Shown piece by piece: positions 34,977 to 35,815 of a stretch of DNA of 35,815 nt. Under the pieces are notes generated by a model. That model did not search any database. It had not been told where the DNA came from and saw only the letters and a program-made list of their open reading frames with translations. The stretch's first letter is position 1, and every line of letters starts with the position of its first letter. The stretch spans positions 1 through 35,815 of the forward strand of contig VMTD01000102.1 in NCBI GenBank assembly GCA_013791785.1. The letters are read 5' to 3'. This DNA comes from Methanobacteriota archaeon (GTDB lineage: Archaea > Thermoplasmatota > Thermoplasmata > SG8-5). Made by a program: the position numbers and the translations under genes.

Positions 34977-35815
34977 ACTGACTGTTAAAGAAGTTGGAGG
35001 CCTCCGAGGTGAGCACGTTTATGAATTAGAATCTGGAAAAACTTGGTTATTAAAATCATCAAACTCAGGTGGAAAAACTTCCCTTCTCAGAGCGCTTTCT
35101 GCAGTCCTCTCAGTACCTCAAGATGGAGACTTCGGAAAATATCCTCGTGAAGAAGCTATTAAGCTAGGGATACAAACGGAAGATGTTTCACCTAAAGAGG
35201 GTTTTGTAAATGTACATTCCAAACAAGCAGAAGTTACACTAGAGATCGGGGATGTCACCAGCAAATATATTGTGACACGAGATGGTAATTACATTTCTTT
35301 ACCTCATAATGGGGATCCTAGATTTTTATTAGCTGGAGTAATATCTAATAACTCAAAGATACTACGTCAATTAAGAAATGTTGATGGCCGGGACCAACCG
35401 GATGATTTCGAATGGGCAGTTAGAGAACTGTCTAAGGCTGCACGATACGAAGATATTTTGAATTTACTTAAGAATAAAAGGGATGAATATTCAAATCAAG
35501 TTATAACTGTAAATAGAAAGGTAAAAGATCGAGAGCGGTTAGAAAAGGAAGAGACTAACCTGATTCAAGAAAAGACAAAATTAGACAAAAAACTTGATGA
35601 TACAAAATTTGAAGATACAAATATTGAAGAACTAATAAAAAAGCGAGAAAAGTTGATTGAAAAGATTGATAACAAACGAACTGCAATTTCTGATGAAGAA
35701 ACAAAGATTAAAGAAACCAAAGGGAAATTAAATGAAATAAAAAAATCAATCAAAATTATTCAGAAGGAAAATAAAGAATATGAGGCAGAATTAAAGAAAT
35801 TTGACCTTGAGAAAA
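34966..35815 (+). CDS. SMC/Rad50-like ATPase, partial (archaea-specific SMC-related type)
   Basis: Runs off the right edge; 283 residues are visible. It begins MKAKLTVKEVGGLRGEHVYELESGKTWLLK, the N-terminal ATPase strand pattern of SMC-like proteins. The P-loop is SSNSGGKTS (S31-S39), with Ser in place of the first Gly. A long charged coiled coil starts at about residue 165 and is still running at the edge. The VxxVGGL...GxTxLL...N..xTSLLxAL pattern recalls the 'archaea-specific SMC-related protein' family of haloarchaea, which also has an unusual P-loop; this is from memory. A GAGGTG site lies six bases before the ATG. The second ATPase half and hinge should be in the sequence beyond 35815. 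Confidence 0.75.
   Translation, partial: MKAKLTVKEVGGLRGEHVYELESGKTWLLKSSNSGGKTSLLRALSAVLSVPQDGDFGKYPREEAIKLGIQTEDVSPKEGFVNVHSKQAEVTLEIGDVTSKYIVTRDGNYISLPHNGDPRFLLAGVISNNSKILRQLRNVDGRDQPDDFEWAVRELSKAARYEDILNLLKNKRDEYSNQVITVNRKVKDRERLEKEETNLIQEKTKLDKKLDDTKFEDTNIEELIKKREKLIEKIDNKRTAISDEETKIKETKGKLNEIKKSIKIIQKENKEYEAELKKFDLEK

Overview
This window looks like chromosomal DNA of an archaeon, most likely a Thermoplasmata-type lineage, although the lineage is an inference. The archaeal signs are TATA-like boxes about 25 bp before starts, mixed leaderless and Shine-Dalgarno (GGAGG/GGTGAT) starts, oligo-T termination, small one-domain winged-helix regulators, a NucS-type nuclease and a partial SMC-like ATPase resembling the 'archaea-specific SMC-related protein' family. 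No rRNA, tRNA or CRISPR array was seen.

Left two thirds (1-25.6 kb): secreted giant proteins, all on the minus strand. The centre is one uninterrupted gene of 5805 codons (3286-20703). It has a signal peptide, a beta-propeller/BNR-like region, CARDB and PKD domains, more than 50 thrombospondin type-3 (DxDxDG) calcium-binding repeats with LamG/jelly-roll modules between them, and a multi-pass C-terminal membrane anchor. Its stop codon lies inside the ribosome binding site of a small two-helix membrane protein. To the left (116-2650) is a 5'-truncated copy of the giant gene's 3' end. The secreted part is almost the same, the membrane tail is diverged and AT-rich, and the front is unrelated with no signal peptide. 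To the right is a winged-helix regulator (20945-21214), then a second secreted protein of 1391 aa (propeller-like, PKD, three CARDB, right-handed beta-helix, PKD). The two large secreted-protein genes share a 39-bp upstream element (32/39 identical) at similar distances from their starts, and an unusual PKD domain interrupted by an insert. A common regulon is likely.

Right third (25.7-35.8 kb): an AT-rich accessory region that looks like a defence island. First is a metallo-beta-lactamase-fold protein, divergent from a two-gene unit of a CD-NTase/OAS-like nucleotidyltransferase and a DUF6602-like protein with nuclease-type motifs. Second is an overlapping pair: a NucS/DUF91 nuclease fused to an unidentified N-terminal domain, and a ribbon-helix-helix plus PD-(D/E)xK-like protein. 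Third is another winged-helix regulator followed by an N-formylglutamate-amidohydrolase-like metal hydrolase, each preceded by palindromic operators just upstream of a TATA-like box. Fourth is a tightly coupled plus-strand operon running off the right edge: zinc-ribbon/winged-helix protein, single-domain Vps4/CDC48-type AAA+ ATPase, a 127-aa unknown, a 43-aa microprotein and an SMC/Rad50-like ATPase. This last operon is my best candidate for an undescribed system.
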